From positions 1 to 64,000 of the forward strand of contig NZ_JMPJ01000053.1 of NCBI RefSeq assembly GCF_000735345.1: a stretch of DNA of 64,000 nt. The letters run 5' to 3'. Below the pieces are notes generated by a model. The model saw only the letters and a program-made list of their open reading frames with translations, was not told where the DNA came from and ran no database searches. The DNA comes from Ewingella americana ATCC 33852 (GTDB lineage Bacteria > Pseudomonadota > Gammaproteobacteria > Enterobacterales > Enterobacteriaceae). Below, piece by piece: positions 28,414 to 39,872 of this stretch; the stretch's first letter is position 1; each line of letters begins with the position of its first letter. A program made the position numbers and the translations under genes.

Positions 28414-28543
28414 AAATCCTCTAAGTCATTCGTGTTGGGTCAAGGCGGCAACGATGTGAATCCCCAGGAGCTGACAAAAGTCAGTGACTGGGGTGAGCAG
28501 AGGAAGCCAACGCAGAAGCAGCGCGAAGGACGACGAGGATTTT
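28414..28543. repeat. Second ERIC element, at the 3' end of lapB
   Basis: About 130 bases with inverted ends (AAATCCTC and GAGGATTT) and the ERIC core GTGAATCCCCAGGAGCTGAC, GTCAGTGACTGGGGTGAGC and GCCAACGCAGAAGC. It runs up to the lapB stop codon and fills the space between lapB and the convergent ribbon-helix-helix gene, where its long hairpin would end up in both 3' untranslated regions. Confidence 0.9.
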
Positions 28544-29712
28544 TATTGGCCGTCGAGGCCGCGGATCGGCTTGATGGTCGACCACGCCCGGCAAGACGGA
28601 CAATGCCAATACAACGAATGCGCAGTAAACCCACACTTATGGCAGCGATAGCGCGGTTTGGTGCGGATCTGCTCGCCGACCATGTCACGCAGTAAGACCA
28701 GACTCTCCTTGGCACGCCCCTCTTCTGCATCCGCCAGATGGTAATCCATCAGGTGATGGAACACGCGCATAGTCGGATGGCGCTGAAGCTGGCGGTTGAT
28801 GTACAACTGCGCCACTTCACGGCCTTCAGCTTGCTGGATGATCTCGGCCAGAATCAGCTCGGCGCTGGCTCCGGTATTTTCATCCACGCAGCGTTTGAGG
28901 AATTCGGCCCACGCCTGCTGCTGACCTAGGTGCTGATAGCACTCTTGCAGCATCGGCAAGGTTTCGCTCACCAGCTCTTTATCCTGCTCCAGCACGCGTT
29001 TTAAGGCGTCGGCGGCTTTGGCGTACTCGCCCTGAGCCATCAGGATACGGCCCTGCATGATAGAGACGCGGGCGCAGAGTTTGTCAGCCGAGGCGGCTTT
29101 CTTCAGCAGGCCAGTGGCTTTATCTAGGTCATCGCTGGACATGGCTTGCAGCGCCAGCTCACACCAGAAATGGGCAATCTCTTTGCGACGATTGTCTTTA
29201 CCCAGCTTAACCAGACGCTCGGCCACCTCGATGGCGCTTTGCCAGTCGCTGGTCGCCTGATGAATGACCAACAGCTGCTCGAGAGCAAAGAGTTGGTAAT
29301 CCTGCTCTTTCACCAGCTGGTTGAACATGTCTTCGGCGCGGTCATACAGCCCGGCAGCCATATAGTCACGGCCCAGTTGCTGCACGGCAAGCAGACGTTG
29401 TTCGAAGGTCAGCGAGGCGCTCTCCATCAATGACTGATGGATGCGGATGGCGCGGTCAACTTCACCACGCGAACGGAACAGGTTGCCCAACGTTAAGTGA
29501 GCCTCGACGGTACTGCTGTCCTCTTTAAGCATTTCGAGGAACAGGTCGACGGCTTTATCTTGTTGGTTGGACAGCAAAAAGTTAACGCCCGCCACGTACT
29601 CACGCGACAGGCGGTTAGCATTTTCCTGTTTATCCTGCTGAGAACTTCTGCGCCCCATGTACCAGCCATAGGCGGCCGCAACGGGCAACAACAGAAACAG
29701 CAGCTCTAACAT
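28543..29712 (-). CDS. lapB: Lipopolysaccharide assembly protein LapB (YciM)
   Basis: A 389-residue inner-membrane-anchored tetratricopeptide protein. With FtsH it controls degradation of LpxC and so LPS synthesis; it responds to the PbgA/YejM signal. An N-terminal membrane helix (residues 1-17) precedes a chain of TPR helices (about 35-340). The C-terminus is a rubredoxin-like metal knuckle with two CxxC pairs, CHKC and CPSC. It lies six bases downstream of lapA in the usual lapAB arrangement. Length equals the E. coli protein. Confidence 0.96.
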   Translation of the reverse strand: MLELLFLLLPVAAAYGWYMGRRSSQQDKQENANRLSREYVAGVNFLLSNQQDKAVDLFLEMLKEDSSTVEAHLTLGNLFRSRGEVDRAIRIHQSLMESASLTFEQRLLAVQQLGRDYMAAGLYDRAEDMFNQLVKEQDYQLFALEQLLVIHQATSDWQSAIEVAERLVKLGKDNRRKEIAHFWCELALQAMSSDDLDKATGLLKKAASADKLCARVSIMQGRILMAQGEYAKAADALKRVLEQDKELVSETLPMLQECYQHLGQQQAWAEFLKRCVDENTGASAELILAEIIQQAEGREVAQLYINRQLQRHPTMRVFHHLMDYHLADAEEGRAKESLVLLRDMVGEQIRTKPRYRCHKCGFTAHSLYWHCPSCRAWSTIKPIRGLDGQ

Positions 29713-29718
29713 AAAGGA

Positions 29719-30030
29719 TTATTCCTTACTGATAGCAGTAGGCGTGACAGTGGGAACAACCACTGGCTCAGGCTCGATCTGCTGTTCCAGGCGCTTGATT
29801 TTGCGCTGAGCGCGGCCCAGTGACAGGCGAACGCGCAGATAGAACAGACCACAGATCACCCAACCCAGCACGAAGCCAGTCGCAAATAGTACAGCCAGCA
29901 GCGTGGAGACACGGTAGTCGCCCTGCGCCAGCAGATAATTGAAGGTTACAACCTGATCGTTGTGCGCGCCGAGGGTGATGGAAATCACCAACACGACCAG
30001 CACAACTAAAAATATCAGCAAATATTTCAC
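29719..30030 (-). CDS. lapA: Lipopolysaccharide assembly protein LapA (YciS)
   Basis: A 103-residue inner-membrane protein with two hydrophobic segments (residues 3-20 and 42-68) and a basic cytoplasmic helix LGRAQRKIKRLEQQIE, as in E. coli YciS. It is encoded with LapB and takes part in LPS assembly. A C-terminal proline/valine-rich tail is slightly extended. The 272 bases upstream, to the pgpB stop, should hold the lapAB promoter; E. coli has a heat-shock promoter there, which I could not place. Confidence 0.94.
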   Translation of the reverse strand: MKYLLIFLVVLVVLVISITLGAHNDQVVTFNYLLAQGDYRVSTLLAVLFATGFVLGWVICGLFYLRVRLSLGRAQRKIKRLEQQIEPEPVVVPTVTPTAISKE

Positions 30031-30302
30031 ATTCAGTCCTGTAATGCCGGATGTACCGGATGAATTATGCCAAAAATACGCGTCCTAACCTAATAAGTTA
30101 GCATTTCCAAACAAAGCAGGGAAATGCTCAGAAGGGATAAACCCTACTTAGGATAAACTTCAGACAAAAGCGTGGCATAACTCCCTATTTAGCTTATCGC
30201 CCACGCAGTTTCGCGGGCGTGATAGATAATATATGGGGACGCCAATCCCCGGTTAAAAGGGTAAACGGCGAGTTGATGCTCCGCGCCGCCTACCCTGACG
30301 GG

Positions 30303-31073
30303 CTATTTTGCCTCGTCGGCCTCGCGCTCGGCTATCTCGCGCTGCTCTGCCGGAGGCGGCTTGAGTGGCCCGATAAACCTTTCGGTCAGCCAACAGGCGA
30401 TGATCACCAGCACCGCGCTGATGGCGGTAGACGCCATCAGGTCACGCGGCCAGTGCATGCCGAGCACCAGACGGCTGCCCATAACAATCACCGCCCACGC
30501 CATCATAAAGGTCACGGTTTTGAAGTGACGACGCGGCCAGAGAATGCCCAGCGCCAAGAGTGCCCAAGTCGCGGCGAACATGGTGTGGCCAGACGGGAAG
30601 GCGTAGCCGGTGTCACTCTGCCAGCTCTTTTTCAGCCATTTTGGCAGGTCGCTGTCATCACCCAGCAAGGCTTTCACCTCTTTTCCCCGCTCCTTGCCTT
30701 TCATGGCGTAGAACTCCAGCACGTCCATCTCATGAGAAGTGCCCAGCCATGCCACATAAGGGCGCGGCTCCTTGACCTCTGCCTTGATGAAATCCTTCAC
30801 ATATTGGCCGATAACAATAGAAGCGCAGAGGATGACCACCAGCACCACCGCCGCCTTGAGCCGAAAACGCAGGCACCAGAGGAACCAAGCGCAGAGCACG
30901 ATAGTGGTGAGAATGCCCCAAGGCTCACTCACGGTTTCAGTTACCCAGAACAGCGGGCGCAAAATGTCCGGGTTCATGCCCGGCGTCCATAACCATCCCG
31001 AAGCCCACACGACGGCGGGCATGGCTAATAGAATCACTGTGCCTAGCAAGACACGTCTGACGATGTGATACAT
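30303..31073 (-). CDS. pgpB: Phosphatidylglycerophosphatase B / undecaprenyl-pyrophosphate phosphatase PgpB
   Basis: A membrane PAP2-family phosphatase acting on phosphatidylglycerophosphate and recycling undecaprenyl pyrophosphate on the periplasmic side. The three PAP2 motifs are intact: KAEVKEPRPY, FPSGHTMF and SRLVLGMHWPRDL. I start at 31073 (MYHIVRRVLLG..., 256 residues, E. coli 254) because AAGG lies six bases before that ATG. The frame is open to 31130 but the extra residues have no counterpart. Six hydrophobic segments can be traced. Confidence 0.93.
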   Translation of the reverse strand: MYHIVRRVLLGTVILLAMPAVVWASGWLWTPGMNPDILRPLFWVTETVSEPWGILTTIVLCAWFLWCLRFRLKAAVVLVVILCASIVIGQYVKDFIKAEVKEPRPYVAWLGTSHEMDVLEFYAMKGKERGKEVKALLGDDSDLPKWLKKSWQSDTGYAFPSGHTMFAATWALLALGILWPRRHFKTVTFMMAWAVIVMGSRLVLGMHWPRDLMASTAISAVLVIIACWLTERFIGPLKPPPAEQREIAEREADEAK

Positions 31074-31449
31074 AAGCATCCTTAAACAGCCAAAGAATCG
31101 CAGTGTAACAATCTTGTTACTGCTTAACATCTAATTAGAAATTCTGCTTTTGCTGCGACCGTTAATTCATATCTTATGACGTAATCATTCAAATATTCGC
31201 GCTAAGCGCCGCTGCGATTTGTGGCAGAATATTCATAGGATTGTTGCAATCTCTGCTGTCGCCGAGATTTTTTCTGGTCAATCCGCGCATTGGAACGTAG
31301 CATGCGCAACAATAAATAAAATACTGAACGTTAATAAACACTCTATCACCCTCACCTGCGACCCCGCGCTAAGATTGCGATGAAATGACGCAACCGAAAG
31401 GCAGCTAACGCAGCCCCAGCGTGAAGGATGAAGAGTATTGGAGTATAAA
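31074..31449. other. Divergent promoter region between pgpB and ribA
   Basis: 376 bases, AT-rich, with no plausible gene on either strand. It should hold the two divergent promoters. E. coli ribA is SoxRS-responsive, but I cannot identify a soxbox by eye. A ribosome site TTGGAG precedes ribA. Confidence 0.6.
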
Positions 31450-32040
31450 ATGCAGCTGAAACGTGTGGCAGAAGCCAAATTACCTACCCCATGGGGTGAT
31501 TTCCTGATGGTGGGTTTCGAAGAACTGGCGACCGGTCACGACCATCTGGCACTGGTTTTTGGTGATATTACTGGCGACGCGCCGGTACTGGCTCGCGTTC
31601 ATTCCGAATGCCTGACGGGAGACGCGCTGTTCAGCCTGCGCTGTGATTGTGGTTTCCAACTCGAAGCCGCGCTAAATCATATCGCCGAAGAGGGGCGTGG
31701 CATTCTGATGTATCACCGTCAGGAAGGCCGTAACATCGGTTTGCTGAATAAAATCCGCGCCTACGCCTTGCAAGATAAAGGCTACGACACCGTAGAAGCC
31801 AACCACCAGCTCGGCTTTGCCGCCGACGAGCGTGACTTCACCCTGTGTGCCGATATGTTCAAGCTGCTGGGCGTCCCTGCCGTTCGCCTGTTGACCAACA
31901 ACCCGAAAAAGGTCGAAATCCTGACCGAAGCCGGGATCAACATCGTCGAGCGCGTGCCGCTGATCGTCGGCAAGAACCCGAAAAATGAACACTATCTGGC
32001 AACCAAAGCCGCCAAGATGGGCCATCTGTTAGAGAAGTAA
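31450..32040 (+). CDS. ribA: GTP cyclohydrolase II RibA
   Basis: First step of riboflavin synthesis: it opens GTP to 2,5-diamino-6-ribosylamino-pyrimidinone phosphate, formate and pyrophosphate. 196 residues, as in E. coli. The zinc cysteines are Cys54, Cys65 and Cys67 ([18 protein letters not shown]). The catalytic segment [14 protein letters not shown] and the ending [12 protein letters not shown] are intact. I use the ATG at 31450; an in-frame TTG at 31438 precedes the ribosome site. Confidence 0.97.
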   Translation: MQLKRVAEAKLPTPWGDFLMVGFEELATGHDHLALVFGDITGDAPVLARVHSECLTGDALFSLRCDCGFQLEAALNHIAEEGRGILMYHRQEGRNIGLLNKIRAYALQDKGYDTVEANHQLGFAADERDFTLCADMFKLLGVPAVRLLTNNPKKVEILTEAGINIVERVPLIVGKNPKNEHYLATKAAKMGHLLEK

Positions 32041-32060
32041 TCTTGGTTTAGGTTGAATGC

Positions 32061-32087
32061 AAAAAAAGCCCCTCGCGGGGCTTTTTT
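32061..32087. terminator. Bidirectional terminator between ribA and acnA
   Basis: AAAAAAAGCCCC-TCGC-GGGGCTTTTTT: a strong GC stem flanked by an A-run and a T-run, 20 bases past the ribA stop and 24 past the acnA stop. It serves both convergent genes. Confidence 0.93.
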
Positions 32088-32110
32088 CATTTCATCACCA
32101 AACACACCAC

Positions 32111-34786
<2,676 letters not shown>

Positions 34787-35131
34787 AGCTTCTCCTTTTT
34801 ATAACGCTTATCTTTCAGACTTCTGTTCTTTCTCAATGCTTTTCAAGGGCTTTTTGCCTCAAAAAGTGCAAAGCGGGTGAAAGACCAATAACCGGACGGT
34901 CAATAAGTCCACTTATAAAGATAACACAAATTCTGGTTAACATTTTGATAACAACACGAAGTGTTCATCACTCTGGCCTTTTATTCATAGAGGCAAAACC
35001 GGTGAGCCTTGGGTTATCTACCGCCAGAACGGCAAAAAATTGGCAGTTAATCGACACTTTTTGGCGAAAAGCATAAATTAAAGGCGCAGGCGGACGGGCA
35101 AAATACCCCTCATTCACTTTGCGAGGCGTCT
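34787..35131. other. Divergent region between acnA and an MFS gene
   Basis: 345 bases without a gene. GGAGAAGC just before acnA is its ribosome site. The region carries AT-rich stretches suitable for promoters. E. coli acnA is under SoxRS, FNR/ArcA, CRP and RpoS control, but no individual site is clear enough to call. Confidence 0.5.
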
Positions 35132-36316
35132 ATGTTGTCGAAATCTTTTGTGATGTGGCTGATGTTATTTATGGGCGGGATCTGCCTGCGAACCGGCATC
35201 TCCTCTGTCGCGCCTGTGTTAGAGGCAATTCAGTCCAGCTTACAGGTCAGCACCACATGGCTGGGGATGCTCACCGCAATCCCGGTTATCTGCATGGGGG
35301 TACTGTCGCCTCTCGGCCATCGGCTGGAGCAGCGCTTCGGCATGAAAAAAAGCATGTTGATGGCTTTTGTTATCCTGATTATTGGACTTTTGCTGCGTCT
35401 GTACAGCCGCAGTTTTGGCCTGCTGATGCTGACCGCAGGCTGCGTCGGGGTAGCTGACGCCATCATTCGCCCGCTGCTGTCAGGCTTTATCAAGGATAAA
35501 TTCCCCGAGCGAGTGGCGCTGGCGATGAGCGTCTATTCCGCCAGCATGGGCACAGGGTCGGCGCTGGCCGCCTATGGCACGCCGCTGCTAAGTCAGTTGA
35601 CAACGGGCAGCTGGCGCGCGGGTTTAGCTTTTTGGGCACTGCCCGCGCTGATTGCCCTGCTGGTCTGGTGGTTCGGCCCGAGCGAGCAGCCGCACGCGGC
35701 GCAGCAGGCACAAAATTCCATTAAGAATCCCGTCAGTCGCGGCATCACGCTGACCTTCACCCTGTTCTTTGGGCTACAGGCGGGGATTAATTACGCGCTG
35801 CTGGCGTGGATGCCAAGCTTCTACATTCAGCAAGGTTTTGCTGAGCACGCGGCGGGCACGCTGGTTGCGATGCTGATTGTCAGCCAAACCCTCACCGGTC
35901 TGTTGTTTAGCCTGATCACCCGGCAACTGAGGATAAGCCACCGCGCGGCGGCGGGTGTGTTTTCCCTCATCACCCTGCTGGGCATTATTGCGCTCTTCAG
36001 CCTGCAAAATCTGCCGTGGGTCGCTCCGCTCATTCTTGGCGTTGGTACCGGCGGGCTGTTCCCGATGGCACTGATCCTGCCGTTGGATTTCACCGAAAAC
36101 CGCGTTCAGGCCACCCGACTGTCGGGCATTACTCAATCCGGCGGCTACCTGCTGGGCGGGGCGATCCCTTGGCTGACCGGCCTTGCCGCCAGCACCTTCG
36201 GCATGACCCACGGGCTGAAGATTTTTATGGGCCTTTGCGTGCTGCTGATACTGCTGATGTCTTTGCTGATCGCCCGCGCCTATCGCAGCCAGCAGGTTGC
36301 AAATTCTGCTCGCTAA
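35132..36316 (+). CDS. Major facilitator transporter, CynX/NimT family
   Basis: A 394-residue inner-membrane MFS protein with about 12 hydrophobic segments and the cytoplasmic loop GHRLEQRFGMKKSM between helices 2 and 3. MGGICLRTGISSVAPVLEAI and the overall length fit the cyanate-transporter-like group that includes E. coli NimT (YeaN), a 2-nitroimidazole exporter. E. coli nimT is paired with the AraC-type repressor gene nimR. Here an AraC-type gene follows on the same strand 62 bases later, supporting the NimT-like reading. The substrate is unproven. Confidence 0.8.
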   Translation: MLSKSFVMWLMLFMGGICLRTGISSVAPVLEAIQSSLQVSTTWLGMLTAIPVICMGVLSPLGHRLEQRFGMKKSMLMAFVILIIGLLLRLYSRSFGLLMLTAGCVGVADAIIRPLLSGFIKDKFPERVALAMSVYSASMGTGSALAAYGTPLLSQLTTGSWRAGLAFWALPALIALLVWWFGPSEQPHAAQQAQNSIKNPVSRGITLTFTLFFGLQAGINYALLAWMPSFYIQQGFAEHAAGTLVAMLIVSQTLTGLLFSLITRQLRISHRAAAGVFSLITLLGIIALFSLQNLPWVAPLILGVGTGGLFPMALILPLDFTENRVQATRLSGITQSGGYLLGGAIPWLTGLAASTFGMTHGLKIFMGLCVLLILLMSLLIARAYRSQQVANSAR

Positions 36317-36378
36317 GATAAAAGATAGAAATAAAGATAAAGTATCGATTTGATTTTGCCGTCAGTCTGGGAGGTGCC

Positions 36379-37185
36379 GTGAAGAACAAAAAGGCGCAGT
36401 TAGTGGAACCTGAATCCGTGTTGGGCATTCCCCTCTCCAGCGGCGAGTATTGGATGTCGGAGCTGGAGCACGGCGGCGGCACCAACATTGCGCGCCACAG
36501 CCACGCCGACTTCGTGCAGCTAATTTTCATCACCGAGGGCTGTGCCAGCTTCTGCTTTGAAGACCGGATCATCATTGGCGCTAAGGGCAGCGCGGTGTTT
36601 ATTCCAAAGCGCGCCGAGCACTGGATCCAGATGTCGCGCAAGACCGTGCTGCGCACCCTGAGCCTATTCTCTTATGACAAGTATCTGGCTCGCAGCGACA
36701 CGCCTTATCAGTTCAGCATCAGCCCGCTGCTCAAGGCGCTGAGTGATGAAATCGTCAAAATGGAGAACCGAACCCCGGTCAGCGAGGAGCAGAAAAGGCT
36801 GTATCAGGTGTTTATCGACCAGCTCAACGGCGCGGTGCATCAGGAGAAGGCCGTGATGCTGCCGCAGGATCCGCGAGTGAAAAAGGCGCTGTATATCTTG
36901 TCGGATCACGACAATTTGTCGGTCACGCTGGCTCAGATTTGCCAGAAGATTGGCGTCGGCGAGCGCACCCTGACGCGCCTATTTATTGAAACTACCGGCA
37001 TGACCTTTTCGGAAAACAAGCGCCGCCTGCAAATGGAGTATGCCACCCTGCTGATTAAGGATGGCATGCCCATTGTTCATGTCGCGCTGCAAACCGGGTA
37101 TGACACCCAGTCAGGCTTTATCCACGCCTTTAAAAATCACGTCGGCATGTCGCCGCTGCAATATAAAAAGCAGGTGTTGGCCTGA
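36379..37185 (+). CDS. AraC-family regulator, NimR-like
   Basis: 268 residues. An N-terminal cupin-like sensing domain (about 20-130, with RHSHADFVQLIFITEG) is followed by a double helix-turn-helix AraC domain (about 165-265: VTLAQICQKIGVGERTLTRLFIETTGMTFSENKRRLQM and PIVHVALQTGYDTQSGFIHAFKNHVGMSPLQYKK). It starts with GTG, preceded by GGGAGG. It probably regulates the transporter just upstream; this is inferred from position and from the NimT/NimR pairing. Confidence 0.82.
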   Translation: MKNKKAQLVEPESVLGIPLSSGEYWMSELEHGGGTNIARHSHADFVQLIFITEGCASFCFEDRIIIGAKGSAVFIPKRAEHWIQMSRKTVLRTLSLFSYDKYLARSDTPYQFSISPLLKALSDEIVKMENRTPVSEEQKRLYQVFIDQLNGAVHQEKAVMLPQDPRVKKALYILSDHDNLSVTLAQICQKIGVGERTLTRLFIETTGMTFSENKRRLQMEYATLLIKDGMPIVHVALQTGYDTQSGFIHAFKNHVGMSPLQYKKQVLA

Positions 37186-37187
37186 GT

Positions 37188-38048
37188 TTAGGCTTCCAGC
37201 AGCTTACGCAGTACTTCGTCCAGCTCAGTTTCGCCAATCACGCGCTCTGATTTTGGCCCTTCGAAGCAGATCCACTCTTGGTTAAAACCGTCGATCATCT
37301 GCATGCGCGGTGACGGGTGCTGATGCCCCTGCGCGCGGAAAACGGCTTCCCATGTGTGGCGCTCAACCACCTCAGCCACCACCGGACGGCCTAGAATCTG
37401 CGCGAAGGTGTTCGCGATGTCGTTTGGCGAAACGCGGTGCGGGCCTTCCAGCTCAACCACGCGCTGACCCTGCCAGCGCTGCTGGAGCAAGCTCGCCGCC
37501 AGCTTGCCGACGTCAGCGGTGGCAATCATCGGCACGGCTTTATCCAGCGGCTGCAAGTAGCTGTGAATAACCCCCGTGTCGCGCGCGGAAGCCACGTCCA
37601 GCGCACAGTTCTCCATAAACCAGCCGGGGCGCAGGAAAGTCACGGGCAGGGTCAATGCGTTGAGTGCCTGTTCCAGCAAGGTGCGCTGAGTCAGCAGGTT
37701 AGTTTGCGCCGCCTGAGCACCAATGGTGGAGAGGCAAACCACTTTTTCCGGCGAGGCCGCGCTGATGGCCGTGACGATAGCTTCTATGAAAATACGCGCC
37801 GCCGGGAATCCCGGAGCTGGGTCAAAATCGGAAGGCGGCAGGATGAAGACGCCAGCCGCGCCTTTGAAAGCTTCAGTCAGTGCCTCGGCGTCATCCATCT
37901 CGGCAATCGCCACGTCACAACCCAGAGCGCGCCATTTGTCGGCTTTGCTGGCATCACGCATCACGCCGCGAACAGGAAGATTGTTGCTCAATAACGTGCG
38001 GGCAACTGCGCCGCCGACTTTTCCGGTAATACCTGTGATCACATACAT
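37188..38048 (-). CDS. NmrA-like NAD(P)-binding oxidoreductase
   Basis: A 286-residue atypical short-chain dehydrogenase. The N-terminal nucleotide-binding motif TGITGKVGGAVAR (TGxxGxxG) begins at residue 4. Residues typical of NmrA/quinone reductase 2-like proteins follow, such as RGVMRDASKADKWRALGCDVAIAEMDD and LRPGWFMENCALDV. There is no classical YxxxK catalytic pair, so it may sense redox or reduce quinones. I start at 38048, where AGGAG lies nine bases before the ATG; the open frame reaches 38144. It is divergent from a LysR gene and ends two bases from the convergent AraC gene. Confidence 0.8.
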   Translation of the reverse strand: MYVITGITGKVGGAVARTLLSNNLPVRGVMRDASKADKWRALGCDVAIAEMDDAEALTEAFKGAAGVFILPPSDFDPAPGFPAARIFIEAIVTAISAASPEKVVCLSTIGAQAAQTNLLTQRTLLEQALNALTLPVTFLRPGWFMENCALDVASARDTGVIHSYLQPLDKAVPMIATADVGKLAASLLQQRWQGQRVVELEGPHRVSPNDIANTFAQILGRPVVAEVVERHTWEAVFRAQGHQHPSPRMQMIDGFNQEWICFEGPKSERVIGETELDEVLRKLLEA

Positions 38049-38191
38049 TTGATAGCTCCTGTTTGCTGAGAAATAGCCTGATGCTAAATCAGTGAACGGG
38101 AGTATAGAGAAGTGGACTGCTTGACAGAATGCACGAATACTCACTACTTTGATGACTTAAAATCACCATTCAGTCACCAAGAGAATTTACC

Positions 38192-39112
38192 ATGAGCTTT
38201 GATGGACGCCTGCTGTCGAATATCAGCGTGTTAGCCGCGATTGTCCACAGTGGCAGTTTTGCGCGTGCTGCAGAAGCCCTGAACTTGTCCCCTTCGGGCG
38301 TCAGCCGGGCAGTGACGCGGCTCGAGGGCAGCATTGGCGTGCGGCTGTTTGACCGCACTACCCGCGCCGTCACCCTGACGGATGAAGGCCGCCGACTTTA
38401 TGAGGAGATCAGCCCGCTGCTGGCGGGCATTGGCGACGCGGTGAGTCTGGCCTCGGGTGCCTCCACTGCGGTCAACGGGCGGCTGCGGGTCAATGTCGAC
38501 ACCTTCTTCTCGCGGCGCATTCTCGCTCCGCACATTAATGACTTTTTGCAGCGCTATCCGGATATCTCGCTAGAGCTGGTCGTGCGGGATCAACTGGGCG
38601 ATATGGTGTCGGAAGGCTTCGACATCGCGGTGCGTTTCGGCCATCCGCCCTCCTCTTCGCTGGTCGCGCGCAAGCTGCTGGAGACGCGCACCGCCACCGT
38701 CGCCTCGCCGGAGTATCTGCGCCTGCGCGGGGTTCCGCAAAGCCCGGATGAACTGATTCACCACGCTTGTATTCAGGTGAGAAGCTCGATGACCGGACAG
38801 CCGCTGGAGTGGGAGTATTCACGAAACGGCGAAATTGTTCCGGCCAAGATCGCCAGCCGACTAATGGTGAATGAGTCCGGCACCCTGCTCGGCGCATGCC
38901 TTGCCGGTGCTGGAATTGCGCGGCTTAAAACCAGCGGCATACAGGACTTGCTGGCCGATGGCCGTTTAGTCGAACTGCTGACCGACTGGAAAGGCGAAAG
39001 CTTCCCGCTGTACGCTCTCTACCCTTCGCGCCACCTCCCCGCCGCCAAAGTCCGCGCCTTTATCGACTTCGTAATGCACATTCTAAAAATCGACGAGGTG
39101 CTGGCTACGTAA
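38192..39112 (+). CDS. LysR-family transcriptional regulator
   Basis: 306 residues with the standard layout. The winged helix-turn-helix spans residues 5-63 (VHSGSFARAAEALNLSPSGVSRAVTRLEGSIGVRLFDRTTRAVTLTDEG), and a periplasmic-binding-like effector domain follows from 90 on. It resembles the large group annotated as DsdC/CrgA-like orphan LysR regulators. Divergent placement against the NmrA-like gene, with 143 bases between the starts, suggests that this gene is its target. The effector is unknown. Confidence 0.85.
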   Translation: MSFDGRLLSNISVLAAIVHSGSFARAAEALNLSPSGVSRAVTRLEGSIGVRLFDRTTRAVTLTDEGRRLYEEISPLLAGIGDAVSLASGASTAVNGRLRVNVDTFFSRRILAPHINDFLQRYPDISLELVVRDQLGDMVSEGFDIAVRFGHPPSSSLVARKLLETRTATVASPEYLRLRGVPQSPDELIHHACIQVRSSMTGQPLEWEYSRNGEIVPAKIASRLMVNESGTLLGACLAGAGIARLKTSGIQDLLADGRLVELLTDWKGESFPLYALYPSRHLPAAKVRAFIDFVMHILKIDEVLAT

Positions 39113-39148
39113 AGTCAGGTCCACCCACCTTTCTGGCGGGCGGTTTAT

Positions 39149-39739
39149 CTACCGGCGCAAGCCGCTGGCCATCATGGCGAAAGCCTCTTGGGCTTTTGGC
39201 AGATTTTCCTGCGGATTGTCGCTGGCGGCGACCCACAGCGCCGCGTTAAGCGCCGTGCCGCTGAGCAACCGCGCGGCGGCTTCTACATCCACCGGCTTGA
39301 GCGTGCCATTCTTCACCATCCTCGCCACCGCCGATCGCGTGCCCTCAAGGCAAGTATTCTGGCTAGGCCAAAGGGAAGGATCGCCGAGGAAAGCCGGACC
39401 GTCGAGCAGCACGATACGCTGAACCTCTGGATCGAGGGCCATTTTTATATAAGCCTCGCCTTCGGCCACCAACTGGCTCCAATCGTCTGGCGCAACACTG
39501 GCAATCTGCTTCGCCCGCTGGGCTATTTCCCCGTCCACCTGCGCCACCACCGCGGCCAACAGCCCCTTTTTATCGCCGAAGTTGTGATACAGCGCGCCAC
39601 GGGTCAAACCGACGCTGGCGGTCAGTTCATCCATCGAGGCGGCGGCAAAGCCCTTTTCAGCAAAAGCCTTGCGCGCGGCTGCGATCAGCTTCTCACGGTT
39701 CTCTTCCATTGTTTCTGCACGACGTTTCGCAGCCATCAT
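39149..39739 (-). CDS. TetR-family transcriptional repressor
   Basis: 196 residues. The TetR helix-turn-helix occupies residues 15-62 (KLIAAARKAFAEKGFAAASMDELTASVGLTRGALYHNFGDKKGLL). The C-terminal ligand domain resembles TetR_C groups with WSQLVAEGEAYIKMALDPEVQRIVLLDGP. It is divergent from a RidA-family gene, and several perfect palindromes lie between them, so it most likely represses both itself and that gene. The inducer is unknown. Confidence 0.88.
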   Translation of the reverse strand: MMAAKRRAETMEENREKLIAAARKAFAEKGFAAASMDELTASVGLTRGALYHNFGDKKGLLAAVVAQVDGEIAQRAKQIASVAPDDWSQLVAEGEAYIKMALDPEVQRIVLLDGPAFLGDPSLWPSQNTCLEGTRSAVARMVKNGTLKPVDVEAAARLLSGTALNAALWVAASDNPQENLPKAQEAFAMMASGLRR

Positions 39740-39751
39740 TCCTCAACTTAA

Positions 39752-39809
39752 CATACGGAGCGCACATGAATTGACATACGCTCCGTATGTGATTACATTC
39801 GTATACGAA
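39752..39809. promoter_or_regulatory. TetR-type operator palindromes
   Basis: ACATACG-CTC-CGTATGT (39774-39790) is a perfect 7+7 dyad. Its arm recurs inverted as CATACGGAGCG at 39752-39762. TTCGTATACGAA (39798-39809) is a perfect 12-base palindrome sharing the CGTAT core. All lie between the TetR gene and the ridA-like gene, overlapping where their promoters must be. Confidence 0.75.
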
Positions 39810-39872
39810 GTGTATATTAAATCAAGGTTGTATTTTTCGCATCCCAACATTCCCTCTAAAGAAGGTAAAACC

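Noticed and set aside
30061-30302. Heat-shock promoter for lapAB
   Set aside because: Expected from E. coli, but no CTTGAA...CCCCAT pair with correct spacing could be found by eye on the minus strand.
30219-30992. 257-codon open frame on the plus strand opposite pgpB
   Set aside because: It is antisense to a gene with intact PAP2 motifs, rich in His/Arg/Gln as expected from reading a GC-rich gene backwards, and has no known domain.
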